Origin: Spirosoma oryzae | GTDB lineage: Bacteria; Bacteroidota; Bacteroidia; Cytophagales; Spirosomataceae | Reading direction: 5' to 3' | Length of the DNA: 64,000 nt | Assembly (NCBI RefSeq): GCF_003002825.1 | Contig: NZ_PVTE01000027.1 | Coordinates: 1 to 64,000, forward strand | Shown: piece by piece, positions 17,300 through 25,609 of the stretch | How positions within the stretch are numbered: position 1 is the stretch's first letter | Layout: every line of letters begins with the position of its first letter | Translations under genes and position numbers: made by a program | Notes under the pieces: generated by a model | What the model was told of the DNA's origin: nothing | Seen by the model: only the letters and a program-made list of their open reading frames with translations | Database searches by the model: none

Positions 17300-18166
17300 A
17301 TGCATCTGTTTACCATACCCTCCTGGCTCGACGCTCATCTTCGGTTAGCCAACCAGTCCACCCAGCCATCCGCCGAAACGCTGAGCCAGCTTAGGGCTAA
17401 ACTAAGCCGCTACCGCGTCGACGATCCGCAGGTATCCATCGTCATTCCGGCCTACAATGAGGAAGCCAATATTCTGCAAACACTGTCTTCCCTAGCCGAT
17501 CAGGTAACCAGGTACCGCACCGAGTTAATCGTAGCCAACAACAACTCGACCGACAGGACGCAGTGGCTGCTCGACCAGTGTGGTGTCCGGTCGGTATTCG
17601 TTGCCGATCAGGGAATCAGCTATGCCCGGCAGGCCGGACTCGACATGGCTCGTGGGGAATTTATCGCCAGTGCCGACTCGGATAGCCTGTATCCACCCGG
17701 CTGGCTCGACGCGATCGTCGAGCCGTTGCACACGCCGTCGGTAGCCTGTTCATACGGCCTGTACTCGTTTATTCCCAGCCCCGGCAATCAGCGGTTCCAG
17801 CTCGGGCTGCACGAGTTACTGGGAGAACTGTTCAAACGGCTAAAGCGGCATCATCGGGAGTTTGTCGACGTGATGGGCTTCAATTTTGCCTTTCGCCGGG
17901 CCGATGCGCAGGCGGTGGGCGGCTTTCAGCACGACCTGGATCGCCAGCGAACCGAACGGTCGGAAGATGGCTGGATGGCCTACTGTCTGGTCAACCTGGG
18001 CACACTCCGGAAAGTCAGTTCTACCAATGCCCGCGCCTGGACCAGCGACCGACGACTCATGGACGCGGGTAGTATTAGCAAAGCATTTACCCGACGTGCC
18101 CTGAAGGAGTTGAAACGACTACCTGTTTATTTGAAGAAAGCACCTACTTCCTCGCAGGCCCGCTAG
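17300..18166 (+). CDS. Family 2 glycosyltransferase
   Basis: 288-residue soluble GT-A protein. It has VSIVIPAYNEEANILQTLSSL at residues ~40-60, a donor-site ASADSDSLYPPGWLDAIV that includes the DxD metal motif, and FNFAFRRADAQAVGGF...SEDGWMAYCLVNLG in the acceptor region. Start ATG at 17300 comes directly after the acyltransferase stop; the longer frame upstream lies inside that gene. It is the last gene of the EPS locus on this side. Donor sugar unknown. Confidence 0.87.
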   Translation: MHLFTIPSWLDAHLRLANQSTQPSAETLSQLRAKLSRYRVDDPQVSIVIPAYNEEANILQTLSSLADQVTRYRTELIVANNNSTDRTQWLLDQCGVRSVFVADQGISYARQAGLDMARGEFIASADSDSLYPPGWLDAIVEPLHTPSVACSYGLYSFIPSPGNQRFQLGLHELLGELFKRLKRHHREFVDVMGFNFAFRRADAQAVGGFQHDLDRQRTERSEDGWMAYCLVNLGTLRKVSSTNARAWTSDRRLMDAGSISKAFTRRALKELKRLPVYLKKAPTSSQAR

Positions 18167-18182
18167 CACCGATATAGCCGAA

Positions 18183-18400
18183 TGTTGGGTGGCCCGGCCA
18201 AAAGGCAAAGTGTGCTTGCCGTTCTCGGCCGACACAAGACGTATTTCGGACAGGGCAGTTTTGAGACTCGTTGTGTGGCCTCGGTTGACAAAATAAACAC
18301 TTGAGTTGGAGAGCTTTTTGGGGTGCCTGGGACAGGGGAAACGTTACGGTTAGGAAGCCCAGAACGTAGCGGCTGACACGAGAAACACCCCTCTAGTTGG
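18183..18400. repeat. GC-rich intergenic module B, copy 1
   Basis: Shares an ordered set of short strings with 36609-36815: TGTTGGGTGG, CCAAAAG, GGACAGGG, ACTCGTTG, a second GACAGGGG, GTTAGG, and GACACGAGAAACACCCC. The last 60 bases before the next start codon show no further signal. The module lies between the EPS operon and the broken Rpn gene. By eye the match is diverged but collinear. Confidence 0.5.
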
Positions 18401-18491
18401 ACGTGACAGGTTGAACGGGTTACTTGCAATAGGGTATTAGGCAAGATTGAATAAAGCGAATTTCAGGCGTTGTTTTTCGTAGTTTTGGTGG

Positions 18492-19341
18492 ATGGACACA
18501 GGTATTTACATTCCCATTGTTTCGGATTACGGCTTTAAAGCCACCTTTGGGAATGAAGCCGACAGCTTATTCCTTCGTACGGCGTTGCAGGCACTAATCA
18601 AATCTGAGACGCCCATTCAGGAAGTCCGTTTCGATAAGAATGTGTTTGAAGCACTGACCATCGACAGTCGGAGTGGTATTTTTGATTTAGCCTGTACGGA
18701 TGAAAACGGTAGTCAGTTCATCGTGGAAATGCAGTTGGGCTTAGCTCCGCATTTTGTGCAGCGCATGAACCGCGACGGCGGACCGTTTTTACGCCTTGCA
18801 TAAGTTCAACACGGTGGTGGAGCGGGGTGAGTTTGATTATGCCAACCTGCCTAGAATTTACGCAATTGCCATTTTAGCGAAGAACATTCTACCAACGGCT
18901 CATTTTCATACGGTTGCCAACTTGAGGAGCGAACAAGGTGAAATCATTGATACTCAGATGACGTTTATTACCGTAGAATTAGCTAAATTTAACAAGCAAG
19001 TAGTTGAAATAGAGACCGATTTAGAAAAGCTGGTATACACGATGAAAACGCTCCACACAACCGAACCCACTCAGTATCCGGCTTTCTGGAACGAGGAATG
19101 GCTCAAGCGAGCCATTGACGAGTTGGACACGCGAAAAATGACTCCGGAGGAGAGGGCTTATTTCGCTCGTGTGACAGCGGCCAATGCTGAAGCGGTCAAG
19201 GCCGAGAAGAAACGGATTGAAGAGGTAAAAATATCTGCCATCCAAAATGCCTTACAAGAGGGCTTACCAATTGATTTGATTGCTCGAATCAATAGTGTAA
19301 GTATTAGCAGTGCAAAAAACATGGTAATAAGCATAAAGTAG
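18492..19341 (+). pseudogene. Frameshifted Rpn-family PD-(D/E)xK nuclease/transposase-like gene
   Basis: Two frames make up one gene. Frame 1 (18492-18803) starts MDTGIYIPIVSDYGFKATFG and runs through the nuclease core (GIFDLACTDENGSQFIVEMQLG). Frame 2 continues from about 18786 with FYALHKFNTVVERGEFDYANLPRIYAIAILAKNI to 19341. This is the Rpn/PDDEXK_2 family (recombination-promoting nuclease). The break is explained by 16 extra G+C-rich bases at 18770-18785: removing them gives QRM-N-FYALHKFN, the junction expected from family members. Without removal, translation stops at 18803. Modules B and A flank the gene. It is probably inactive unless the 16 bases are skipped. Confidence 0.8.
18770..18785 (+). 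repeat. 16-nt G+C-rich insertion in the Rpn gene
   Basis: The sequence CCGCGACGGCGGACCG interrupts the coding frame. It matches 13 of 16 bases of CCGCACCGGCGGCCCG, which interrupts the IS110 transposase gene twice. No target duplication is evident. Exact boundaries can shift by a base. Confidence 0.65.
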
Positions 19342-19344
19342 ACA

Positions 19345-19475
19345 GCTTCTCGGTGACTGGAAGCATGTCCCGAAGAAAAGTTTACAGCCCAACCAAGCAA
19401 GGGTATACAGGTTGAAGCAACGTAGTGAAATAAGCTGACTCGTTCACCATCAGCCCTTGTGGGTGTAGTCGCCGT
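19345..19475. repeat. GC-rich intergenic module A, copy 1
   Basis: Starts 4 bases after the Rpn stop. It contains CAGCCCAAC, AGGGTATACAGGTT, AAGCTGACTCGTTC and CCATCAGCCCTTG. These are collinear with 40303-40415 and 41050-41172 and partly with 39180-39255. It ends just before the second beta-helix gene. Confidence 0.5.
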
Positions 19476-19490
19476 CTTGTCAACCCGCCT

Positions 19491-20672
19491 TTGAAACAGG
19501 TCCTTATTGTAGCCATCGCCAGTCTGCTTGTCATGTGCCGGATAAGCAGCGAGTTGCCCAAACCAGCCGGGCCACCACCACGCTTTCTCATCACCAAACC
19601 CGGTGTGTACGACGGCAAAGCAATGGGCGTATCACCGGGCGACACCGTGGGTGTACAGGCGGGGGAATACACATACTTCCGGTTCCGGAACTTTATCGGC
19701 AGCGCCAGTAAGCCTATTGTTTTCGTTAACTACGGCGGACTTGTCCGGGTCCATTCGCCGGTGGCGCAGCTCAGCAATGTCACTTTCGCAGCCTCGCGCT
19801 ACGTGGTGCTGAATGGGCAGGGTGATGCGCAGACGGATTACGGCTTTCGCATCTCCGCGCCGGCCCCCGGTGTCAGCGCGCTGGCGATTGGCGGGAAGAG
19901 TTCAGACGTCGACGTCCATCACATTGAAATTGATACGGCGGGGTTTGCCGGTATCATGGCGAAGACCGATCCGGCCGTCAACGATTCCAGCACCTGGCGG
20001 GGGCATTTTACGATGTATAACGTGTCGATTCACCACAACTACGTACACAACACGCGGGGCGAAGGTCTGTACATCGGCAATTCATTCTGGAACGAAGGCA
20101 TTACCAGCACCATCACCGTGTTTCCCCACGAAATCGTTGGCCTGAGCATTCACCACAACCGCACCGAACGAACGGGCTGCGAAGGCATTCAGTACGCCTG
20201 CGCGCCTAACAGTCAGGTCTATCACAATCAGGTCAGTCAGACGGGTTTGTCGCCCTTCGCCAAGTTTCAGGATAATGGCGTTCAGATCGGCGGGGGCGTG
20301 TCCGGCTCGTTTACCGACAACGAAATCAGCGACGCGCCGGGCGTGGGGTTGATTATCGTTGGACATCGGGGACCGCTGACCGTGCATAACAATCTGATTA
20401 GTCGGGTGGGTGCCTGCGGTGTGTTTGTCGACACGCGGCCCGGTTCAGTACCCGGCGCGACGATTGCCTTTACGAACTGTACGGTCGACACTGAGCGGAA
20501 GACGGCTTTCCGCTTCTACAACCGCGATCAGCGCAACGATGTGACGAGCTGCGTGATTCGTAGCCAGACACCATTCGACCTGACCGACGGCATTCCCCCG
20601 ATAATCAACGAAAACAACGTTTTGGGATCGGGGACTGTCCCACCGGGCGTCGGTTTTATGAAGCCGGATTAA
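19491..20672 (+). CDS. Second right-handed parallel beta-helix protein, without T9SS tail
   Basis: 393 residues. The TTG at 19491 is taken as start because it gives a plausible signal peptide (MKQVLIVAIASLLVMC), although the C could instead be a lipobox cysteine with a poor consensus. The core aligns over its length with the protein at 2434-4161: VYDGKAMGVSPGDTVGVQAGEYTYFRF with its N-terminal region, VFVNYGGLVRV, SRYVVLNGQGD, IMAKTDPAVNDSSTWRGHFTMYNVSIHHNYVHNTRGEGLYIG, and FQDNGVQIGGG. It ends at GVGFMKPD with no sorting domain. It probably binds or modifies the polysaccharide, with unknown chemistry. The upstream region is unusual because a cassette-like unit ends right before it. Confidence 0.75.
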   Translation: MKQVLIVAIASLLVMCRISSELPKPAGPPPRFLITKPGVYDGKAMGVSPGDTVGVQAGEYTYFRFRNFIGSASKPIVFVNYGGLVRVHSPVAQLSNVTFAASRYVVLNGQGDAQTDYGFRISAPAPGVSALAIGGKSSDVDVHHIEIDTAGFAGIMAKTDPAVNDSSTWRGHFTMYNVSIHHNYVHNTRGEGLYIGNSFWNEGITSTITVFPHEIVGLSIHHNRTERTGCEGIQYACAPNSQVYHNQVSQTGLSPFAKFQDNGVQIGGGVSGSFTDNEISDAPGVGLIIVGHRGPLTVHNNLISRVGACGVFVDTRPGSVPGATIAFTNCTVDTERKTAFRFYNRDQRNDVTSCVIRSQTPFDLTDGIPPIINENNVLGSGTVPPGVGFMKPD

Positions 20673-20802
20673 TTGGGGAGCTGATTGATTAATATCCAGG
20701 AGTTAGGCCGCGCCACGGTGGCCCAGCCTAACTCCTAGGTCTGTGTAGTATATAGTTAGTATTTCAGGGGTTTTGCTTGCGATGCTATTTACAGGCCTTT
20801 TC

Positions 20803-20872
20803 TACCCCTAAATCCCCTGAAGGGGACTTTGTTCATGAGCGAGCAAAGTCCCCTCCAGGGGATTTAGGGGTA
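20803..20872. repeat. Palindrome with CCCCTAAATCCCCT arms
   Basis: Arms of ~29 bases (TACCCCTAAATCCCCTGAAG and its near-complement) enclose a 12-base loop. Strings of this type are frequent intergenic repeats in Bacteroidota genomes. It lies between the convergent ends of the beta-helix and aminotransferase genes and could act as a bidirectional terminator. Confidence 0.75.
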
Positions 20873-20956
20873 AACGAACTTACCTATTAAGCCAGGTAAC
20901 CAACACTAATAGAAACCGATACAAGTCACGTCAGTTAGGGAAGACCGGACGTGGTA

Positions 20957-22099
20957 CTACGACACGAGTTTAAGCCCATCGGCGAAAGCCTGCATCTGCG
21001 GCATCGTACCTAGACTGACACGGCACCAGTATTGCCCGTCAAATTTCCACTGCCGGATACTGACGCCCTGCTCCATCATCCGCGAGACAAAGTCTTCGCC
21101 TTTCATTCGGATCGGGAACATGACGAAGTTGGCACCCGACGGCAGCGGTTCGTAATTATGCTGCTTCAGCACACCGTACAGGTAGTCTTTCGATTCCTTG
21201 GTCTTACCCAGCGAGTACTTGATGAATTCTTTATCCTGTAAACTCGCCATAGCCGCCCGCAAGGTCGTCATGCTAAGCCCACTGCCGCCCGTCGAGAACT
21301 TACCGATCTGCTCGACCAGTTCGGGTTTGGCAAGGAGGTAACCGGTCCGCAGACCGGCAAAGCCATGTACTTTCGAGAATGTCCGGGTAACGATCACGTT
21401 CGCGCCTTTCCGAACCAGATCGACCATGGAATACGCCTTCGGATCGGGCGTGTAGTCGATGTAGGCTTCATCGACCAGAATCGGTGTTTTCGAGCCGACC
21501 GCTTCGCAGAACGCCCGCAGCTTGGCCGGGTCGACAGTGATGGCGGTAGGATTGTTCGGGTTACACAGGTAGACCATGCCCGTCTGACTGCCGACCCGCT
21601 CATTGAGTTTGTTCAGGTTAATGTCGTAGCCGTCGGCTGCTACCAGCGGTACCCGGTCCATCGTGATGCCGTGTTTAACAGCCGCGCGGGGCAATTGATC
21701 GAAGGTCGGGTCGGGAGCCACAATCGTCCGGCCGGCATTGGGCCGGTAGGCAGCCCAGAGCGAAGCCGCCGTCAGCAGTTCGCCGGAGCCAGCGCCCAGC
21801 AGCACGCATTCTTCGGGAACGCCTTCCGTGTCGGCCACCAGCTTCCGAAACTGCTTCGCGTACTCCATCGCGTACAGGTACCCGTCGGGAGCCGCTTCCG
21901 TGATTACTTTCAACGCTTTGGGCGACGGGCCGTATGGATTTTCGTTAGCCGACAGGCGGGCTTTCAGGGCCGCTTTCTTACCGGGTTCCAGCCACAGCGC
22001 CGGATCGCCCTCGGGTTCACAGAAAGCAGCGGGTGCAGCCGCCAAACTCAGGCCAGATAACAAACTGGTACGGAGCCAGTCGCGACGATTGAATGCCAT
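20957..22099 (-). CDS. Exported (Tat-type) class I/II aminotransferase, histidinol-phosphate aminotransferase-like
   Basis: 380-residue PLP enzyme related to HisC. Visible are SANENPYGPSP (47-60), GAGSGELLTAA, NPNNPT (180-185), DEAYIDY (D210), the PLP lysine K243 in TRTFSKVHG, and R251 in GLRTGY. The N-terminus is a signal peptide with twin arginine (NRRDWLRTSLLSGLSLAAAPAAF), so the folded cofactor-loaded enzyme is probably exported by the Tat system. Cytosolic HisC has no such leader, and no histidine genes are nearby. A periplasmic amino-acid transamination role is inferred; the substrate is unknown. It is a single gene transcribed away from the SusC gene. Confidence 0.82.
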   Translation of the reverse strand: MAFNRRDWLRTSLLSGLSLAAAPAAFCEPEGDPALWLEPGKKAALKARLSANENPYGPSPKALKVITEAAPDGYLYAMEYAKQFRKLVADTEGVPEECVLLGAGSGELLTAASLWAAYRPNAGRTIVAPDPTFDQLPRAAVKHGITMDRVPLVAADGYDINLNKLNERVGSQTGMVYLCNPNNPTAITVDPAKLRAFCEAVGSKTPILVDEAYIDYTPDPKAYSMVDLVRKGANVIVTRTFSKVHGFAGLRTGYLLAKPELVEQIGKFSTGGSGLSMTTLRAAMASLQDKEFIKYSLGKTKESKDYLYGVLKQHNYEPLPSGANFVMFPIRMKGEDFVSRMMEQGVSIRQWKFDGQYWCRVSLGTMPQMQAFADGLKLVS

Positions 22100-22442
22100 A
22101 GCGGAACAGGGGTTGGGATGTATTTTTGGTTGATCTACGGCAATTTACTGCGCATTTCTGATCGCTTGGCCAACCTAGACCCAACTTTTTAATTATTTCG
22201 ACAATCTATTTTTTTAATACAATTAATTATACAATCAGTCAATTTATCCAAATATTATTTTAACAAATAAGCATACACTAGCATAGTGACTAATCCAAGT
22301 TGCTACACATGGGGTTACCCCCGGTCCCGATCGAAAGGCAAATTTTTTTCCGGCTATTCTGAATAGATACACTTGCATCTCTGTAGGATTACATACATTT
22401 TTGGCCCTATTTTTAATCATTTTCTAACCTAGACTCTTCTTT
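22100..22442. promoter_or_regulatory. AT-rich regulatory region between the aminotransferase and susC genes
   Basis: 343 bases, much more AT-rich than the surroundings, between divergent genes. It should contain the promoters for both, but no precise TTTG/TAnnTTTG pair or operator could be fixed. No small ORF is convincing. Confidence 0.4.
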
Positions 22443-25400
22443 ATGAACAGATTTGTACGCAGCTTTTTCCTGCTGCTACTGGTGCTTCTGCGTCCTGATG
22501 CCTGGGCGCAGGACCGCACGATCACCGGCCGGGTAACGTCCCAGGGCGACAACGATCCCATCCCCGGTGCCAGCGTCGTCGTCCTGGGTACGTCGCGCGG
22601 CACGACGACCGACGTCAACGGTACGTTCCAGATTCAGGCCGACCGGGGACAGGTGCTGCGAGTCAGCTTCATCGGTGCCACATCGCAGGACGTAACCGTA
22701 GGAAATGCCACCGCGCTCAACATCAGTCTCGCGCAGGAAACCAACGCCCTCAACGAAGTCGTCGTCACCGCGCTCGGCATCAAGCGGGAAAAGCGACAGC
22801 TGGGCTATGCCGTTACGGAAGTGGGCGGTCAGGACCTGGCCCAGACCCAGCGCGACAATTTCCTGAACGCGCTACAGGGGCGGGTCGCCGGCGTACAGGT
22901 CGCCACCACGAGTGGGTTACCGGGTTCGTCGTCGCAGGTAATTATCCGGGGCATCAACTCGCTTAGCGGCAACAACCAGCCGCTTTTCGTGATCGACGGG
23001 ATGCCGATCAGCAACCGTACGGCAGAAAGCAGCAGCTTTGTGGCCTCAAAGAATTCAAGCACATCGTTTGAGAACCGAACCGTCGATTTCAGCAACCGGG
23101 CGCAGGACATCAACCCGAATGATATCGAGAACATTACCATTCTGAAAGGACCGGAAGCGGCTGCCCTCTACGGCGTGGAAGCGGCCAACGGTGCGGTGGT
23201 CATTACGACCAAGAAAGGCCGAAACGGTAAAGGAACGATATCGTACACCAACAGCTTTACCTGGCAAAGTATCAACCGGAGCCGGTTGCCTCAGGTACAG
23301 CAGCTATATAGTCAGGGCAGCAACGGTGTATCGCAGAACAACACCTTCAACTATTTCGGTCCCGCTTACGCCGAAGGCACCCAGCTTTACGACAACGTCA
23401 ACGGCTTCCTGCAAACGGGCATGGGGCAGCGGCACAACCTGTCGTTCGACGGGGGTACCGATCGGTATACGTTCCGACTGTCGGGCGGCTACACCAGTTC
23501 GGGCGGGGTCATTCCGACGACGCGCTATAACCGCCTGAACCTGACCCTGGCCGGAACGGCTAAAATCAGCGATAAACTAAGCGCGGAAGCTACACTTCAG
23601 TACATCAACACCGCCAATACGAAAGTGTCGAAGGGGAGCAACAGTTTCCTGCTCGGTATGCTGTTGTGGCCGCAGTCTTCCGACATGAGCGACTACCTCA
23701 ACCCCGACGGAACGCGCCGGTTGATTACCGGTAATGCCGAAATCGAGAACCCTTATTTCGACGTCAACAAAAATGAGTTGCGTGACAAGGGCGATCGGGC
23801 CATTACCAATATTGGCCTGAGTTATACAGCTACCGATTGGCTGAGTTTCAGTGGCCGCGTCGGACTCGACGTTTATTCGACGCAGTACCTGATTAAATAC
23901 CATCCCGAATCGAACCGGTCGGGCGGTACCATCGGCGGTTCACTCGACCAATCGACTGACAATAACCGGACGCTGACGGTACAGTATTTTGCCACGGCCA
24001 AAAAGCAGTTCAACAAACTAAGCACCTCGTTCCGGGTGGGGCAGGCGCTTTACGACTATACGTACAACGCCCTGTCGGCGCGCGGGGAAAAATTCCTCGA
24101 CCCGAATTTCACCAGCATCAACAACACCGACCCACTGACGCAGAAAACCTTGTCGGTCCTACAGCAACGGCGACTCTTCGGCGTCTTCGGCGACGTTACG
24201 CTGGGCTACAACGACCTGTTGTTCCTGACCGTGACGGGCCGTAACGACTGGAGCAGCACCTTCCCTACCGAAAGCCGGTCGTTTTTCTACCCGTCGGCAT
24301 CGGCCAGCTTTGTCTTTACCGAGCTGGTGCCGCAGGGGCGCTTCCGGAACGCACTCAGCTACGGTAAGTTCCGCATCTCGATGGCGCAGGTCGGTAAGGA
24401 AGCTCCCGTCTATGCGACCTCGCAGGCCTACGAAAACCAGACGACCACGGGTGGCGGATTCAGCTATGGATTCACAGCTCCCAACCCCTTCCTGGTCCCA
24501 GAGAAAGTCAATTCGTTCGAAACGGGGGTGGAGTTGAAGTTCTTTAACGGCCGGCTGGGTCTCGACGCAGCGTATTACCGCACCAAGAGCACGAACCAGA
24601 TCATTCAGAACCTGCGGATCAGCTACGGAACGGGCTTTATCCTGAAAACGATCAACACCGGCGACCTCTGGAACGATGGTGTCGAACTCTCGCTTAACGC
24701 CGAGCCGGTCCGGACGGGGCTGTTCAGCTGGAACACGACGGTTAACTTCACCAAAACCAACAGCCGGCTGCTGAGTCTGCCTAGCGGCCTGTCGGAATAC
24801 TACAACTCCGATACCTGGGTGTACCGCAACGTGCGGAACGGTGCCCGTGTGAACAGCCCACTAACAACGCTGACCGGCGATACCTACGTGCGCAACAGCA
24901 ACGGCGCGATCCTGATCAACCCGCAAACGGGGTTGCCCTACGTGGAAACGTCGTGGAAAGTGGTGGGCAACCGCAACCCGGACTTCCAGATGGGCTTCTT
25001 GAACTCGTTTACGGTTAAAAACAACCTGACGCTTAGCTTCCTGTTCGACATCCGGAAAGGTGGCGACGTCTACAACGCGACGGAATCGTTTCTGTACCGG
25101 CAGGGCCTGAGCCGCAACACACTCGACCGGCAAACACCCCGCACCTTCGACGGCGTTCTGAAAGACGGGCTGGAAAACACGGCTACGCCAACGCCGAATA
25201 CCATTCAGGTCGTACCCTACTACAACAGTACCTATTACACGTCTGCCCTGGCCGACGAGAATTTCATCGAGCGGAACATCAGTTGGGTGCGGTTGAAAGA
25301 CATTACGCTGCGCTATAACCTGCCCGCGTCGCTGCTCAACCGGTCACGGGTGTTCAAGACGGCGAGTGTTTTCTTCACCGGCACCGATCTCTTTCTGCTG

Positions 25401-25535
25401 ACCAACTATTCGGGTGGTGATCCGGGCGTGAACGCCAGCAATGCCGTAACGGGCGGATCAGGTGGTTTCGGTATCGACTACGGGAACCTCCCCCTCCCCC
25501 GCACGCTGAACGTGGGCCTAAATGTCAGTTTATAG
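22443..25535 (+). CDS. SusC/RagA-type TonB-dependent outer membrane transporter
   Basis: 1030-residue outer-membrane beta-barrel importer. Order of parts: signal peptide (FFLLLLVLLRPDAWAQ), carboxypeptidase-like domain (ITGRVTSQGDNDPIPGASVVVLGTSRGTTTDVNGTFQI), SusC signature ETNALNEVVVTALGIKREKRQLGYAV, plug domain (GRVAGVQVATTSGLPGSSSQVIIRGINSLSGNNQPLFVIDGMPI; ILKGPEAAALYGVEAANGAVVITTKKG), then the barrel ending RTLNVGLNVSL. It acts with the SusD-like lipoprotein at 25610 to import a ligand across the outer membrane with TonB-ExbBD energy. No anti-sigma or sigma gene, and no obvious degrading enzyme, is adjacent, so the substrate cannot be named. Confidence 0.95.
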   Translation: MNRFVRSFFLLLLVLLRPDAWAQDRTITGRVTSQGDNDPIPGASVVVLGTSRGTTTDVNGTFQIQADRGQVLRVSFIGATSQDVTVGNATALNISLAQETNALNEVVVTALGIKREKRQLGYAVTEVGGQDLAQTQRDNFLNALQGRVAGVQVATTSGLPGSSSQVIIRGINSLSGNNQPLFVIDGMPISNRTAESSSFVASKNSSTSFENRTVDFSNRAQDINPNDIENITILKGPEAAALYGVEAANGAVVITTKKGRNGKGTISYTNSFTWQSINRSRLPQVQQLYSQGSNGVSQNNTFNYFGPAYAEGTQLYDNVNGFLQTGMGQRHNLSFDGGTDRYTFRLSGGYTSSGGVIPTTRYNRLNLTLAGTAKISDKLSAEATLQYINTANTKVSKGSNSFLLGMLLWPQSSDMSDYLNPDGTRRLITGNAEIENPYFDVNKNELRDKGDRAITNIGLSYTATDWLSFSGRVGLDVYSTQYLIKYHPESNRSGGTIGGSLDQSTDNNRTLTVQYFATAKKQFNKLSTSFRVGQALYDYTYNALSARGEKFLDPNFTSINNTDPLTQKTLSVLQQRRLFGVFGDVTLGYNDLLFLTVTGRNDWSSTFPTESRSFFYPSASASFVFTELVPQGRFRNALSYGKFRISMAQVGKEAPVYATSQAYENQTTTGGGFSYGFTAPNPFLVPEKVNSFETGVELKFFNGRLGLDAAYYRTKSTNQIIQNLRISYGTGFILKTINTGDLWNDGVELSLNAEPVRTGLFSWNTTVNFTKTNSRLLSLPSGLSEYYNSDTWVYRNVRNGARVNSPLTTLTGDTYVRNSNGAILINPQTGLPYVETSWKVVGNRNPDFQMGFLNSFTVKNNLTLSFLFDIRKGGDVYNATESFLYRQGLSRNTLDRQTPRTFDGVLKDGLENTATPTPNTIQVVPYYNSTYYTSALADENFIERNISWVRLKDITLRYNLPASLLNRSRVFKTASVFFTGTDLFLLTNYSGGDPGVNASNAVTGGSGGFGIDYGNLPLPRTLNVGLNVSL

Positions 25536-25537
25536 TT

Positions 25538-25606
25538 TATGGTTTTCAGTTCACGGTGCCTCCGGGAAAACCCACCGTAAACCGAAAACTGAATACCGAA
25601 AACCTT
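25538..25606. repeat. GTAAACCG-type intergenic repeat between susC and susD
   Basis: Strings such as TTTATGGTTTTCAGTTCACGG and ACCGTAAACCGAAAACTGA form an imperfect hairpin. The same vocabulary recurs at 27152-27255, 48005-48132 and 58590-58758. Confidence 0.65.
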
Positions 25607-25609
25607 ACT

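Noticed and set aside
18786..18792. Programmed +1 frameshift at the TTTTTA run in the Rpn gene
   Set aside because: Slipping there would leave extra residues (NRDGGP) in the product. Removal of the 16-base insertion restores the family motif exactly and also explains the IS110 breaks.
22100..22442. Riboswitch or ECF-sigma promoter upstream of susC
   Set aside because: AT-rich region without a recognisable aptamer or a clear promoter; no sigma/anti-sigma genes adjacent.
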